Positions 13,362 through 26,689 of a stretch of DNA of 64,000 nt are shown piece after piece (within the stretch, counting starts at the first letter, position 1; each line of letters starts with the position of its first letter). The notes under the pieces were generated by a model, which made no database searches, was not told the origin of the DNA, and worked only from the letters and a program-made list of their open reading frames with translations. The translations under genes were made by a program, and so were the position numbers. Location of the stretch: NCBI GenBank assembly GCA_034190875.2, contig CM067348.1, forward strand, positions 24,087,475 to 24,151,474, in the 5' to 3' direction. This DNA comes from Urechis unicinctus. Its lineage: Eukaryota > Annelida > Polychaeta > Xenopneusta > Urechidae.

Positions 13362-16300
13362 TCAATGTCTTGGAATAAGAACTCTTTCCAGTGATAACAT
13401 GGGTACTTCGAAAACGAGGCTGATCACAAAAGAGAGGACGCATGTGTAGAAGAGGACTGCTCCATAGTAGATAATCTACACACAGTACACAATAATGTAC
13501 AAACAGTACACAATAATGTAAACACAGTACACAATAATATACACACAGTACACAATAATGTACACACAGTACACAATAATGTACACACAGTACACAATAA
13601 TGTACACATAATACGCAATAATGTACACACAATACACAATAATGTACACACAGAACACAAAAGTGTACACAATAATGTACACACAGTACCCAATAATGTA
13701 CACAGTACACAATAATGTACACACAGTACACAATAATGTACACAGTACACAATAATGTACACACAGTACACAATAATGTTCACACAGTACCCAATAATGT
13801 ACACACAATACACAATAATATACACACAATACACAATAATGTACACACAGTACACACTAGTGTTCGCACAGTACACAATAACCAGTATACGATAATCTTC
13901 ATACAATACACGACAACCTACACACAATACATTACAATCTATACACACTACAAAATATTCTACAAACAGTAAAAAATGATCTACACATAGTACACGGTAA
14001 TCCACAAACAGTACACGGTAATCTTCACACAATACACGACAATCTACACACAGTACACGGTTATGTACGCACAGTACACGGTATTGTACGCACAAAACAT
14101 GGTAACCGACATACAGTTAATGGTAATGAACACAGTAAATAGTAATCTACACACATTATAATGTTCACATCGAACATACCAATGTACACACAGCACACAA
14201 TAATGTACACACAGTACACGGTAATGTACAGAAATTACGCGATTATCTACACACAGCACACAATTAATATATGTACAGCAAAACAAATGTTGAAGGTATG
14301 ATACACCAAAAGTAATTAAAAAGAAACCTGTCGAAGGTTTTCTTCCAACAATAAACGGAATACCAAAGTAGCATCGTTCTGATTATATCCCCTACAACAC
14401 TCTCTCACAATCGTCCTATAACCCATCAAAACCACACCCATCCCTCTCACTAACATTTAACCCCTTGACTACCACACCCATCCCTTTCACTCACACACAA
14501 CCCCTTGACTACCACACACATCCCTCTCACTCACACACAACCCCTAGTTTACCACACCGATCCCTCTCACTCACACTTAACCCCTTGACTACCACATCCA
14601 TCCCTCTCACTCACACAAAACCCCTTGTCTACCACACCCATCCCTCTCACTCGCACACAACCCCTTTACTATTACACCCATACCTCTCACTCACACTTAA
14701 CCCCTTGACTACCACATCCATCCCTCTCACTCACACAAAACCCCTTGTCTACCACACCCATCCCTCTCACTCGCACACATCCCCTTTACTATTACACCCA
14801 TACCTCTCACTCGCACACAACCCCTTGACTACCACACCCATCCCTCTCACTCACACTCAACCCTTGACTACCACACCCATCCCTTTCACTCACACTTAAC
14901 CCCTTGTCTACCACACCCATCCCTCTCACTCGCACACAACCCCTTTACTATTACACCCATACCTCTCACTCGCACTCAACCCCTTGACTACCACACCCAT
15001 CCCTCTCACTCACACATAACCCCTTTACTACCACACCCATCCCTCTCACTCACACACAACCCATTGACTACCACACCAATCCCTCTCACTCACACACAAC
15101 CCCTTGACTACCCCACCCATCTCTCACAGTCAAACACAGCTACTCCAAATCACATCCAGCTAAAATCAACCCCTCGCACCATGCCAACACCCGGGTAAAC
15201 CAATACAGCTCGACAAAATGCTACCCAGATCCACACAATCACACCCAGTTCCATGCAAATCACACCCCGCTCCACACAATCACACCAACCTCTACGCAAT
15301 CACACCCTGCTCCACAGAATCATACCCTGTTCCTTACAAACACATCCAGCTCCACCCAATCACAACTAGCTTCTCACAATTACACCCACCTCCTCACAAT
15401 CACATCAAGCACAACACAATCACATCCCACTCCAAACGATCACACCCACCTGATCACAATACCCCTCAACTTCCCACTATAACACCCACCTACCCTCTAT
15501 CACATCCAACTATGCACAATCAACACAACATGCTTCACACAATCACACACAGCTCCTCACAATCACACCCAGCTCAACACAAAGACACATCTCACCATTG
15601 TCAGTTCATCCACATAGACAAGTCGCTTGCCGGCGTAGTAGAAGTAATAGAGCAGTATGGGATGAATAAGGTAGCCGACGTAGGTTAACTTTCCCAGCGG
15701 GACGAACACCTTCCACGAGAGAAATGTGTTGATGAACGCTACAAGCAGACGACACAAATCAAAGCTCTTACGATAGGATTTATCTGGGCCAATCGTGGTA
15801 TGATATATTGTAGTCGCAAGCCTCTTAAGAATGAATTTATAATCAAATAATCAAGATCATATAGTAAATTGGTTCATTTTCAAATATATGTTGATGGTGA
15901 CGTAGAAGGAAGAATACCGCCATATCCGGAACAGCAAGCAAATATCATCCAGGCTACAGCGGCAGCAAATAAAGGTCGACGGATGGTGAAGAAAAACACG
16001 TGTAAACCTAAACTCCAGTATCCATTACATTCATTCTTCACAGCGCCATTGGCGTTGGAAGTCACCATACACTGATGCCGTAAAGAAAACGATAGCTAAA
16101 ATCCAACCCAGTGCAATAATAGTCTGTTCAGACAGAAAAAAGCAGCTGCCTTAAGACGATTATCTCATTAAAAGTGCCGCATCGAAGGAATGTAAGGTCA
16201 GTATAGCGTTTAACGGTACGCAAATATCAGAGCGCTATATGATGTCTACAACGGTGAGAGATGTATGATGAAATAGGGAATGATAGAATTGAGCAATTAT

Positions 16301-19246
16301 GACGCATCATGATGATAGGAATAATATTTAAAAAAACCAATAAGAAGGTATAATTACCCAATGGATTTTTGCCTTGCATTTGGTTCTGTACATAATGTGG
16401 CCAGTTAGTATTCCTATAGCATAAGACCCAAATCGACACCATGGTTTGACATACAGGTCCATAAACTCATCCATGTTGCCTATTTCAACCTGGCTAGAAG
16501 AAACCCAATATATTCATTAGCATCTGTGAAAAACTAACAGAAACGCAATGAAATAAGGTCCGGTATTCTTACAGATATCACATACTGTGTAATGTAGCCT
16601 GTTGCCGCTATATTGCCAGCGAATCCTGCAGCCAGAAGCGGGATTCCAATCTTTGGCCATCTAAAGACAATAATTTATAATCGCTTTGACAAAAGTTACA
16701 TAATTCGGAGTTGATATACATCGCATCAGCGTGGTGATTTGATAACAATGTGCCTATGCGTATAGACTACGGCTTCCGTGCGATGGAATTAAGTTTGAGC
16801 CTTATGTTTTCAACTTACAAGCGCTATTCACTGCCATTATACATCCATATCGCCATGTGTGACATCCATTTGTTTTTCTCCTGTAAAATAAGCTTTTGCA
16901 GCCCAGAAGCCAGAAGCGATACTCTTTGCTTTGCACAGAGAGTTAGTTGTCATTCGGGGGACGGACGCCGAATGGAAATCACAATATGACACTCACCTGT
17001 AGAGGAAAAAGACAAAGAGTGGGGCAATGACGTAGAACTGGAAGTCATTAGCCAGATACCATGTCCACCCCATGCACTGTACACACAGACAACACACGCA
17101 TACATTATGTCATCAAATCTAATTCTCATTTCAGAAACATAAAATTACATAAATAACTTGGATGAATATAAATATTGGTCCTACGATTGTATTGGCAGGT
17201 ATCAAATTACTCAGGTAAAGAAGATTGGTCCACCATTTTTCTTGACAAAACATCGATTCCGGATAAGGTTGTTGGAAGTTAGGGCCACGGGCCCAGTAGT
17301 TAAACAGACAAGTGTACGTCATCAATATAACCATATATACTGGAGTAAGTCTGCAGCATAATAGAATATTTGTGAATGTTTATACTTTTGACATTATGAA
17401 TCTTACTAATGAGTTAATCTGATCATAAATGTAAACAGTGAAACCAATTTTATATAATGGACGATCCGATTGAAGGGGGAGTGTACCTCCAGTATCTGTG
17501 AAAGTAATAGAGGGCCATCTGGCGGCAAGTAACGCGACCATTTCGACGACTTAAGGCTTTCATGAATGAAATGGTTGTCAGGCACCCGCTAAAAACAATA
17601 CAAATCAGCGCATCTCATTAGCAGCATTAATCGACGCCTCATCTGGAGTGAAGGAATTATACAATCATTTATGGGAACATCACGATGAAACCCACCTGAG
17701 AACGAAGAAAGACTCGACGGACATGTTCGTATTGTTGGCGGCCATGTCATGCCACCTCGACCTTAAGCGATATTGAGAGCGCACGTTCTCTGCAAACAAA
17801 CTCAGCATCAATGCAACTGACATTCGTTGATCTATTCTGCTTGCTGTTGTAACCCCCAACAACTGCACAGTCGACGACTGTTAATTATAAACTCAACTTG
17901 AACACTAGTGGTCACTAATGTGTGTACCATAACCGTATTACTATTGAAGGGTTATAAGTTGCTCTTGCTAAACTTCTACGTCGCATATAAGTGTTACTCA
18001 ATAAGCTCTCTATACCATCTTTCCATGGATCCCACGCCCCAAAGAAATCATTTATCAAATTACAAAATGTGGTTTTGTTTGCCAAAGGCACGCGTGAATA
18101 TGGGAGTTCAACATATCTTGAATGAATTTTCTATTGATGATTGAAATGCGATCATCGTACATTGTTTGCTACGACTGCAGTAACAACATATTGATCTGAG
18201 TTTAATGGCAAAGATGAATCATTATGACTGTATTGTGAACAATGGCAGTAGTCTAGAAGGTGTGTATTATATACAAGGCTATTGGATTACCGGCGGCATG
18301 CCATGTTCCGATCGGTGCCCACATGGGTCCTAAGCGAAAGGTGTGTCCCAGGACGATCCAGGACATACTGAGAAAGCGAATTCCGTGCATACAATTAAAC
18401 GATCCTGCGGGCGTGGTTGATGACGTCAAAAAAGGTACTGTTGAGTAGAGCGAGAATGACAACAATGCTTGTACCCCTTTATCTGTCAAAGTCAATGACG
18501 TCACAATTACATACCGCATTGTGTGTACAACATATAGTGGTATTCTAGCAACAGACGTGGATTCTAGCAACATGTATGTGGTATTCTAGCCGCATTTGTG
18601 TGGTATTTTAGCTACAGACAGGTGACACTCTAACAACAGATATGTTACTTTCTAACAACAACCAGGTTGGTTTCTTGCAGCAGACATATATTATTCGACC
18701 GCGACAGATACAATTTCATTAATAAAACTCTGTGATTGTTGTATTTACTGTTTTTTTTTTCTTCCTGTTGTGGTCCAAGGTGAAATTTCATGTCAGATGC
18801 CTTGCTTTTCCTCTCCACTTGACCACTCTCTATTCTTCCAGACAGTTTGATGGTAATCTCACAAGGTGGCGTTGTCACATCTTCTTTCGATTTGCTTTCC
18901 ATTTCGGCTACAAACGCCTCATTCTTCTGCGACTTCTCGGACATTTCGGCCATAAACGTAGCATTGTGCTGCGACTCGATTTGCATTTCCACGTTTTTTC
19001 GGTCTTTCCGTCTTTTTCCGTAATCCACCAATGTGGCCAGTAAAACAAGCGCTCCGAAGAAACTCAAGAGCGCTCTGAAATATTTCACACACAACATTTT
19101 TTTCCATATTGTCCAGATTAACATCAACTATGCATTGTCACTGTCAACAATCTCTCTCACGTGTTCGCCACAGCACCCCCGTCTTCTGAAAAATGTTTTT
19201 CCTCTTCGCAAAATACTCCTTGGTATTCCAAAAGTCCTTCTAAAAT

Positions 19247-19287
<41 letters not shown>

Positions 19288-19299
19288 TAACAACAACAA

Positions 19300-19345
<46 letters not shown>

Positions 19346-19374
19346 TTCATCATCAACAACAACAACAACAACAA

Positions 19375-19408
<34 letters not shown>

Positions 19409-20793
19409 GTCGTCGTCGTCGTCATCGTCATCGTCGTCGTAGATGTAGTCATCGTTATCAATATCAGGAACAATTTGATATGAGTGAGCGACAACGTCAC
19501 AATTGCTTTCCTTAATATCGGACAATATGTAGCAATAACCATCAATAGATGGCGAGACATCGTACGAACCCGGGGCTTCGGGTCTCATCAACTCAGTGAG
19601 GTCGTCACTTATACATGAGTCTGGTACACACACTCCTTGTCGGAACAGTACGTCGATCTGCAAACCCCACAGACATCACCGATACAAAATTAAATTTAAT
19701 GGCGATAATGTGCATCTCGACAAATACGTTAAACATGAATACGAAATCGTTTACTCAAGGATATCAGATATTTCGGGAGCTCGGATGATTGGTATGCACT
19801 ATTGTGACAATACGTGGAGAACAAGAGTTGCATACCTCCGTTATAGGCGGGACCAAGCTGGAACTGTAGCAGTATTTCCCCTTAAAGTCGTGAACATAGG
19901 TATCATTTTCCATCGTGGTCTGCCAGTAAGTGGGGGCAACTCTAACACATTCGTCAAAGCTGCCGATCCATTGTAGCGAGCCATCCAGCATGCCAGCAAC
20001 GATTTTCCCATTGGAATCGCTCACTACAAAGCAAGTATTTGAGAATAAACTGCGCTCTCCCTCAACAGGAGGTATGTGCAAGGGGCATATGTCTTGTAGG
20101 GTTACGGTTATCATCAGTCAGGGCAGGGCGGGATATTAAGTATGTCAAAGGGTAGGATATATTTCTACATACTACCGCTCGAAACCAATATTACAACGGT
20201 ATCCCTCCCTCCAGTTGTATGCAAATTAGGTCTGAGACTTCTTTAGCATCTGTGTGTATATCATCCCTACAAATCCGATTTGATTTTGTCACTCCATTCT
20301 TGTTGGCTATATGGGGGTGTCAATGATGGCATAAAAAAATCGACCCCACCCCCGCGCAAATCCTCCCCACACAACCAGCAAACCACTGACCCCCCCCCCC
20401 CCCCACCCTAAAAGAGAGGTGAGAGACAACCGCCCACCCCCCCCCACCCCCCCAATCAAGTCCCATCACTCCAGGTTTCCCGGACCACCCAGACATATAA
20501 ATAATGAACGTAAACATGCGGTGTTAATTGGCGATAATTCAATACTCACTTAGAAGAGCGAACTCGGCAGCCATGTCTTGACCAAGCATCAAGGTGTAGA
20601 GGTCTCGTTGACACAATGATGTAGCTTCCTCTGGCTTCTGCCCATTGAACCAACTCCGGATCTTATTAACAAATCGATCTATGTCAGAGTTATCTTTGGC
20701 AAACTGCATCAGTTTGGCATTTTGTCCCTGAGTATTTCTCAGCGAAACGGCCAAAATCACGATGCAGATGGATATCGCTCTGTCATATGGCAT
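13362..20793 (-). CDS. NRF-6-like (nose resistant to fluoxetine) acyltransferase, copy 2, 14 exons
   Basis: Exons, 5' to 3': 20793-20550, 20023-19836, 19657-19161, 19074-18749, 18482-18291, 17789-17696, 17588-17487, 17350-17185, 17076-16997, 16660-16573, 16489-16358, 16123-15918, 15738-15596, 13475-13362. All joints are GT-AG and the phases agree, giving about 855 residues. A signal peptide (MPYDRAISICIVILAVSLRN) leads into the NRF domain with its cysteines (DECVRV, KYCYSS, GVCVPDSC). An Asp/Val tract follows, then a first membrane helix (ALLSFFGALVLLATLVDYG), a charged loop and the acyltransferase-3 domain (GIRFLSMSWIVLGHTF, YYFHRYWRLTPVYM, CMGWTWYLANDFQFY, YVKPWCRFGSYAIGILTG). The start is the Met just below a TATA box; an upstream in-frame Met overlaps the box. 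A 4-bp duplication near 16030 in exon 12 shifts the frame and would remove the last helices, so the gene is recently damaged or this is a sequence error. C. elegans NRF-6 and NDG-4 are the model members; the substrate is unknown. Confidence 0.85.
13476..14290. repeat. Minisatellite a in intron 13 of copy 2
   Basis: 21-bp units (GTACACACAGTACACAATAA on the + strand), regular from 13480 to 13860, then increasingly diverged to about 14290. They start immediately at the acceptor of exon 14. Confidence 0.9.
14405..15130. repeat. Minisatellite b in intron 13 of copy 2
   Basis: About 18 units of 40 bp with core CCCTTGACTACCACACCCAT and CCCTCTCACTCACACACAAC. Variant units alternate in blocks, which suggests expansion of multi-unit segments. 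Confidence 0.9.
15190..15590. repeat. Minisatellite c in intron 13 of copy 2
   Basis: Units of about 18-20 bp with core CACAATCACACCCAGCTC, ending a few bases from the exon 13 donor. Confidence 0.85.
19240..19443 (-). repeat. Coding GAT/GTT microsatellite: Asp/Val tract in exon 3 of copy 2
   Basis: On the coding strand the (GAT)n and (GTT)n blocks read as long runs of Asp broken by two Val runs. They follow the NRF-domain residues DNDDYIY and precede ILEGLLEYQGVFCEEE. The frame stays open through the tract, and the exon (497 nt) keeps the phase needed to join exon 4, so the repeat is translated if the gene is expressed. It would sit on the extracytoplasmic side, between the NRF domain and the first helix. 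Confidence 0.85.
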
Positions 20794-20830
20794 CTTGTCA
20801 GACTGCTGGGCGAAGCAAATATACGTAGCT

Positions 20831-20838
20831 TTTATATA
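20831..20838 (-). promoter_or_regulatory. TATA box of NRF-6-like copy 2
   Basis: TATATAAA on the minus strand, about 38 bases upstream of the chosen ATG (20793). This implies a very short 5' leader and rules against the upstream in-frame Met at 20844. Confidence 0.6.
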
Positions 20839-21360
20839 CCTCATTTAATTCATGGATGGTCATGAGGTGATGAGTCAATGAATTCGTCATTCGTCCGAGA
20901 GCAGACGACTGAAGTGAGGCACTCGGTGCAGGTAATTATGATCCACTGTCAAACGGGTTACAAGGTCACTAGTGGACGTCAAAGGGTCCCGTGAGGGCAC
21001 TGGACGGCGCGATGGGATCGAATGAGGTCACGGGGGACGTGTGTTAATGTCGTCCTTTAAAACAGTCAACCTGATTGAATTAAAGATTATAGTGTATAGG
21101 ACTGTTCTTGCAACATGAATGACGTAGATGTAATTGTCAAACATCAGATAAATGCCTCACTTTTGCTTCTCATAGCTTTTGGCAGCGTTACAGACAATGA
21201 CCCCTAATTACTTCGGCCCAATGATTAATTATAAGACAGCCGATCATTCGATAACCACTCTAACGTGAGTTTTGACTCCATTGTAGATAAGACGATTACA
21301 TAATTTGTCAATGTGCAAAGATAAGGCAATATTCTTGACATATGCCATAAGTGTCTGATA

Positions 21361-21561
<201 letters not shown>

Positions 21562-21969
21562 CTATGTAAGCTTGGGACAGGGCATCCATGTCACATGGAC
21601 GTACGTCATCATCATCATGCGCACTGGAGGTGCGTGCTGGCGCATGGAGTCACATGACCCGCCTGAAGTGCTTGACTCATGGGTGAACAACAGGGAGCTC
21701 AACTACCAATCAGCGACGAACAAGGAGCTCTCGTTTGATGGTTCCTTTTGTGTCAAGTTATACTTCAGAAAAGGGGAAAACTGTATCAACTATTTTTTCA
21801 TTTCTTCAGGAATGAATGAAAGATTAATCTAACTTGTTCGGTTCATTCTTTTGGTGCGATAAATTATATCAATACTTTTGGGATAGTTATTTTACGAATT
21901 CTGGAGTGAATAATTGCTGAGCAGGGGAATCCGCCAGCTTATGAACCATGAGAATGCAAAGCTGTTGAA

Positions 21970-22092
<123 letters not shown>

Positions 22093-22557
22093 GTTTTTAA
22101 GTATCTTCTCCATGAGCATGGTTAGTGCTTGAGAGCGAATTCAAAAAAATATATTTTCGCAGTAGCGCCAACATTGATCCTTAATATTTCAGTTTTTGGA
22201 AAGACGATACGGTTGCAAGTCTGTTCGCGTGGTCGGATCACTACTAAGTATTCTTAACGCAGTGAGCCTATCCTTCATTTAGTCCCAGATATACCGAATA
22301 CCTTACATTACTCGTGGACATATGTACGACATTAAGTGAAGTTGTCCAAACATCATGACCCTTCGCCCTGATGCAATAAAAGACAAAATTGCCCTCACAT
22401 GAGGGGTGTGGAACAAAAATTGCACCGTACACCCCTATATAGCCCAGCCCCACCCCCTACCTCGGCAGATAAATAATAATAGTTCCTTCAACCAATGTTG
22501 CCTCTGCCAGAATTGTACGATATCTGCGCGAGGCTCGACGGTCTGTATGACGTCAGC

Positions 22558-22805
22558 AAAGAAGATGTTATTCCAAAAATAATTTAACCACTACATTTAC
22601 CAATAAAAAAACTGAGCAAATTGATTAAAATAAGATATAAAAGACAAGTTGTTTTAACCTTCCCGAGCACAGTTTTGAAATAAAAAGCTTCCTCTCTTGA
22701 CAAGAAGATGTTATTCCAAAAATCATTTAACTACTTCATTTACCAATAAAAAAACTCTGAACAAATTAATTAAATTAAGATATAAAAGACAAGTTGTTTT
22801 AACTT
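22558..22805. repeat. Local tandem duplication of about 140 bp
   Basis: AAGAAGATGTTATTCCAAAA and about 100 following bases occur at 22558 and again at 22702. The same doubling is present at 39880 and 40025, while unit 1 has the segment once (10390-10500). Confidence 0.7.
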
Positions 22806-23279
22806 TCCCCGGACAAAGTTTTGAAGTAAAATCTTTCCTGACTATGTCAGCATTGCGCTGCTGAACATTCCCACCGCCGTCCTCACCTTCGGATGTTGTT
22901 ACATCCAGGTCCAGGAATGTGACCCCCCTGGTTAGTGGAATGGTGGATTCCCCAAACCAGGTATGTCATTCTGATAACAATATGATATATATGTCTAACA
23001 GGTAGCTAGATCTAGATGCGAACAGTACGATCTGCGTCTGCTGACTACTGTGAATAACGGACACCTGTAAATAATGGACATTTGTTTAAAGTCGCAGCTG
23101 TTCAGTTTATTTAAGTGATAACAGAGTAGCCATGCCGATAACGAACATCTTTCGCTAATATGCAGCTGCCTATTACGGACACTTAAAGCAGGACTTTGAT
23201 AAGAAATTCGCCTAAATATTTATCACAAGAGGCTCTTGATTGCCATGATTTTTTCCCGTTAAACAATGGTGTTGCAGCA

Positions 23280-23420
23280 CGCTATCGCTCTTCAGTTTGC
23301 CATGTAATACTCGTGAGTGTATTGGACAATGGCTGACTGAACTGAAGCTCATACAAAGTCTGCTTGTATTTGTCAAGACCATTTCGAAAACATCATCACC
23401 GATCAAAAAAACAACATTGC
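23280..23420 (+). pseudogene. THAP-domain remnant (unit 2)
   Basis: It corresponds to 11270-11420 and to the middle of 40855-41160. It is shorter than the copy at 40855 and cannot code. Confidence 0.4.
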
Positions 23421-25348
23421 TCCTTATCTAATCTCGTTCTTTGGTAAGTTGCGAGAGTGTCAAGATTTAGAGCCAAGCAGAGCAACTAGCGGTTTGTGGT
23501 CAGTTTCTAGAGTGATTGAAGGTTAATCCTGTGATATAATTAGAAATATCTTTCACAAGCCCAAGCATATACATATGCCGGGGTATGTTTTTTCGGCCTC
23601 CCAACGAGTTTTGTTGGGCCTCATATTTGTAGGACGGGGTATGCTTTTGCCATTTTCACCTTGTATGACGGGTACGGGTTTTTGAGATCCCGGGCCACAT
23701 CCCTGCTCAGGACAAGGCCAAGTGCCCCCTTCCAGGCTTAGGGAATCCATACGTGTTATGTTTTTCAATTGTCAATGCGATATCGTTGAATACATATCCC
23801 GCCTCTAAGTTAGGTAATGCCAAAAGATAATCATTGACAAAATGACACATATACTTAAATAATAAAATTCGGAAAGCAAAAGTTCGCTTGCGAAGAACCT
23901 TGTCTGTGCGTGCGCGCAGCAACCGATCTTGTCATTCAAAATAAACATGAACTTTTAAAAATTTGTCTAACCGGATGAAATCGCCTTTGACAAAATCTCA
24001 CACGTAAACTAACTCAACTTGTTAATAAACATTCATATATGTGAAAAATTATTCTTCATATGTACATTTGTGTAATTATCGTGTAAAATTGGAACTCTGT
24101 ATCGTTCATTGCGTGTACGGTTACGACCATCGCACAATTCAAACCGGCGGAACTCCAACTCTCCGGAAGTTAACATGTATTCGTCATGACATATTTTAGG
24201 TAACGTTATGATGACTAACACTACAATAACTAGAATCTCATGAAATTGAATAATTAAAATTATATTATATGTATTTAGATGGAGTATATACCTATGAATT
24301 AATCTAATGCCCAGCTTCACATGAAAGTACACCAAGAGGATTTTTCAATCACAAATCAACGCATTATTTACGTGGATAGATCATTGATTTTTCGCGTGTA
24401 AATATTTGTATGGAATCTACGTGGATTTGACGGAGATAATGGTGGATCCACCAATTGTCCACACCCTGCAGAACAATGAGAATCTAACAAGAAAACACAC
24501 GGTTGTGATAGGGTTCCATATAACCTTATATATTTGTCTGCATCTTTTAATTTGTTTGCAGATTGGTGGGTACATCGCTAAAGTAAGAGAGCATTTCAGA
24601 TAAGGCTTTATAGAAAAAGGTCTTGCCCAAGTGGTTATTTTGTACTCCAGCCTGCTCTCAATATAAATGCAGGGAAGAACGAACTATTTTCCTTTCTGAT
24701 CAATGGAACAGTTCTCACCTCAAATATTTCACAGATGTGCAAGAAATAGTTTACCACGCGGGGACCACTTATACGGACAATACATTAAAACCACATCTCA
24801 AGCAGAACAAATATCAGGTACCACAGGGATTAAAGGGGCTCTCATTAGCAATGTTTGATGTGCAGATGATTAGAAACACAACTCCTTGAGGGGTTCATTT
24901 GTCAGTGGGTAACGTTGGAGTCCAGGCTTGTGACTCGTAATTCGACAAACTGCGTGTCATTGTCAGTAAGCAGCTGAAGCATATTCCTCCCTCAGTATTA
25001 ATCAACTGATCATGCCATCTTATTAAGTAGTAGTTTAACATTTAAAGCGGAATTGCTATCGTCATTTATTTCATGAGAGGTGAACTCCACGTGTGTCCGA
25101 TGGATCTTGGATTAGTGCATGTACGATTCAGGTGACTACAGTTGGATCGACCAACAAATCGTCCAGCCATAGATTTGCGCCTTGATCTGACCTTTCCAAC
25201 AATGCCGTTGTTGACTGCAGCACCACATTAGGGATATCTTTTAGATTACTTTGTAATAAAAGGTCAAAAGGTCACCTGCTGTAGAGGGAGAATGGGAACG
25301 CGGGATTGATAATGAGAGCTTTCACAGTGGCTGTTTATCTGAACTACA

Positions 25349-25354
25349 TTTATT
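25349..25354 (-). promoter_or_regulatory. Polyadenylation signal of NRF-6-like copy 3
   Basis: AATAAA on the minus strand, 22 bases past the stop codon of exon 14, as in copies 0 and 2. Confidence 0.5.
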
Positions 25355-25490
25355 TGAATTATCTGACCAAGTAATATCAATGTCTTGGAATAAGAACTCG
25401 TTCCAGTAATAAAGTGAGTACTTCGAAAATGAGGCTGAACACAAAAGAGAGGACGCATGTGTAGAAGAGGATTGCTCCATAGTAGATAAT

Positions 25491-25960
25491 CTACACACAG
25501 TACACAATAATGTACACACAGTACACAACATCCAGTATACGATAATCTTCATACAATACACGACAAATGTACACACAAGTACACATTACAATCTACACAC
25601 AGTACAAATAATGTACACAGTAAACAATGATCTACACATAGTACACGTACACACAGAACCACAAAAGTGTACACGGTAATCTTCACACAATACACGACAA
25701 TCTACACACACAATACACACAATCTACACACAGTACACGGTAATGTACGCACAGAACATGGAAACCGACATACAGTAATGGTAATGAACACAGTACCCAA
25801 TAATGTACACACAATACACAATTGTACATGTTCACATCGAACATGCCACAATGTACACACATCACACAATAATGTACACTTCATACACATACACGCTAAC
25901 CTGAACAAGAAAGTACGCGATTGTCTACACGCAGTACACGGTTATCTACTCCAAAAAAAT
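25491..25960. repeat. Minisatellite a in intron 13 of copy 3, degenerate
   Basis: Units related to ACACAGTACACAATAATGTA start at the exon 14 acceptor, but only a few are regular. The rest is rearranged and diverged compared with 1380-1890 and 13480-13860. Confidence 0.75.
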
Positions 25961-26129
25961 ATACGTACAGCAAACAAAAGTGTCGAAGGTATGATAAACA
26001 CAAAAGTAATTGAAAAGAAACGGTGTCGAAGGTTTTCTTCCAACAACAAAACGGAATAACCAAAGTAGCGTCGTTCTGATTAAATATCCATCTACACACA
26101 CTCTCACAATCGCCCAACAACCCATCAAA

Positions 26130-26680
26130 ACCACACCCGTCCATCTCACTCACACTTAACCCCTTGACTACCACACCCACACCTCTCACTCACACACACA
26201 AATGTTGACTAACCAAAAGCATAGAAATGCACCTATAAGGTTTTCTTCCAATAAAAATGAATGACATTATTATTATTATTATTGACTACCACACCCATCC
26301 CTCTCACTCACATACAACCCCTTGACTACCACACCCATCCCTTTCACTCACACTCAACCCCTTGACTACCACACCCATCCCTTTCACTCACACACAACCC
26401 CTTGACTACCGCACCCATCCCTCTCACTCACACAGAGCCCCTTGACTACCACATCCATCCCTTTCACTCACACTTAACAACCTTGACTACCACACCCATC
26501 CCTCTCACTCTTACACAACACCTTGACTACCACACCCATCCCTTTCATCACACTTAACTCCTTGACTACCACACCCATCCCTCTCCCTCACACACACACA
26601 CAACCCCTAGTCTACCACACCCATCCCTCTCACTCACACACAACCCCTTGACTACCCCATCCATCTCTGACAGTCAAACA
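26130..26680. repeat. Minisatellite b in intron 13 of copy 3
   Basis: 40-bp units with core CCTTGACTACCACACCCATC. A short non-repeat insert with a TTATTATTATT run interrupts the array at about 26205-26285. Confidence 0.85.
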
Positions 26681-26689
26681 CAGCTACAC

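Larger units (their letters stand above)
12238..15780. repeat. Right arm of the large inverted repeat (partner 1-3063)
   Basis: It is the reverse complement of the left arm. It contains the last two exons of NRF-6-like copy 2 with all three intron-13 minisatellites. The same segment recurs in direct orientation at about 24250-27470, so it is part of the normal array unit, and the left arm is the inverted one. Confidence 0.9.

Noticed and set aside
13306-14095. Long minus-strand open frames of the same composition
   Set aside because: Same minisatellite in the inverted partner; not a gene.
19161-19442. Plus-strand poly-Ser/His open frames
   Set aside because: Antisense of the coding Asp/Val tract in NRF-6 exon 3, whose splice phases support the minus strand.
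20380-20460. Poly-C and G-rich runs considered as a G-quadruplex regulator in intron 1 of NRF-6 copy 2
   Set aside because: The homologous run at 36050-36130 differs in length and order; it behaves as an unstable homopolymer and no function can be read from it.
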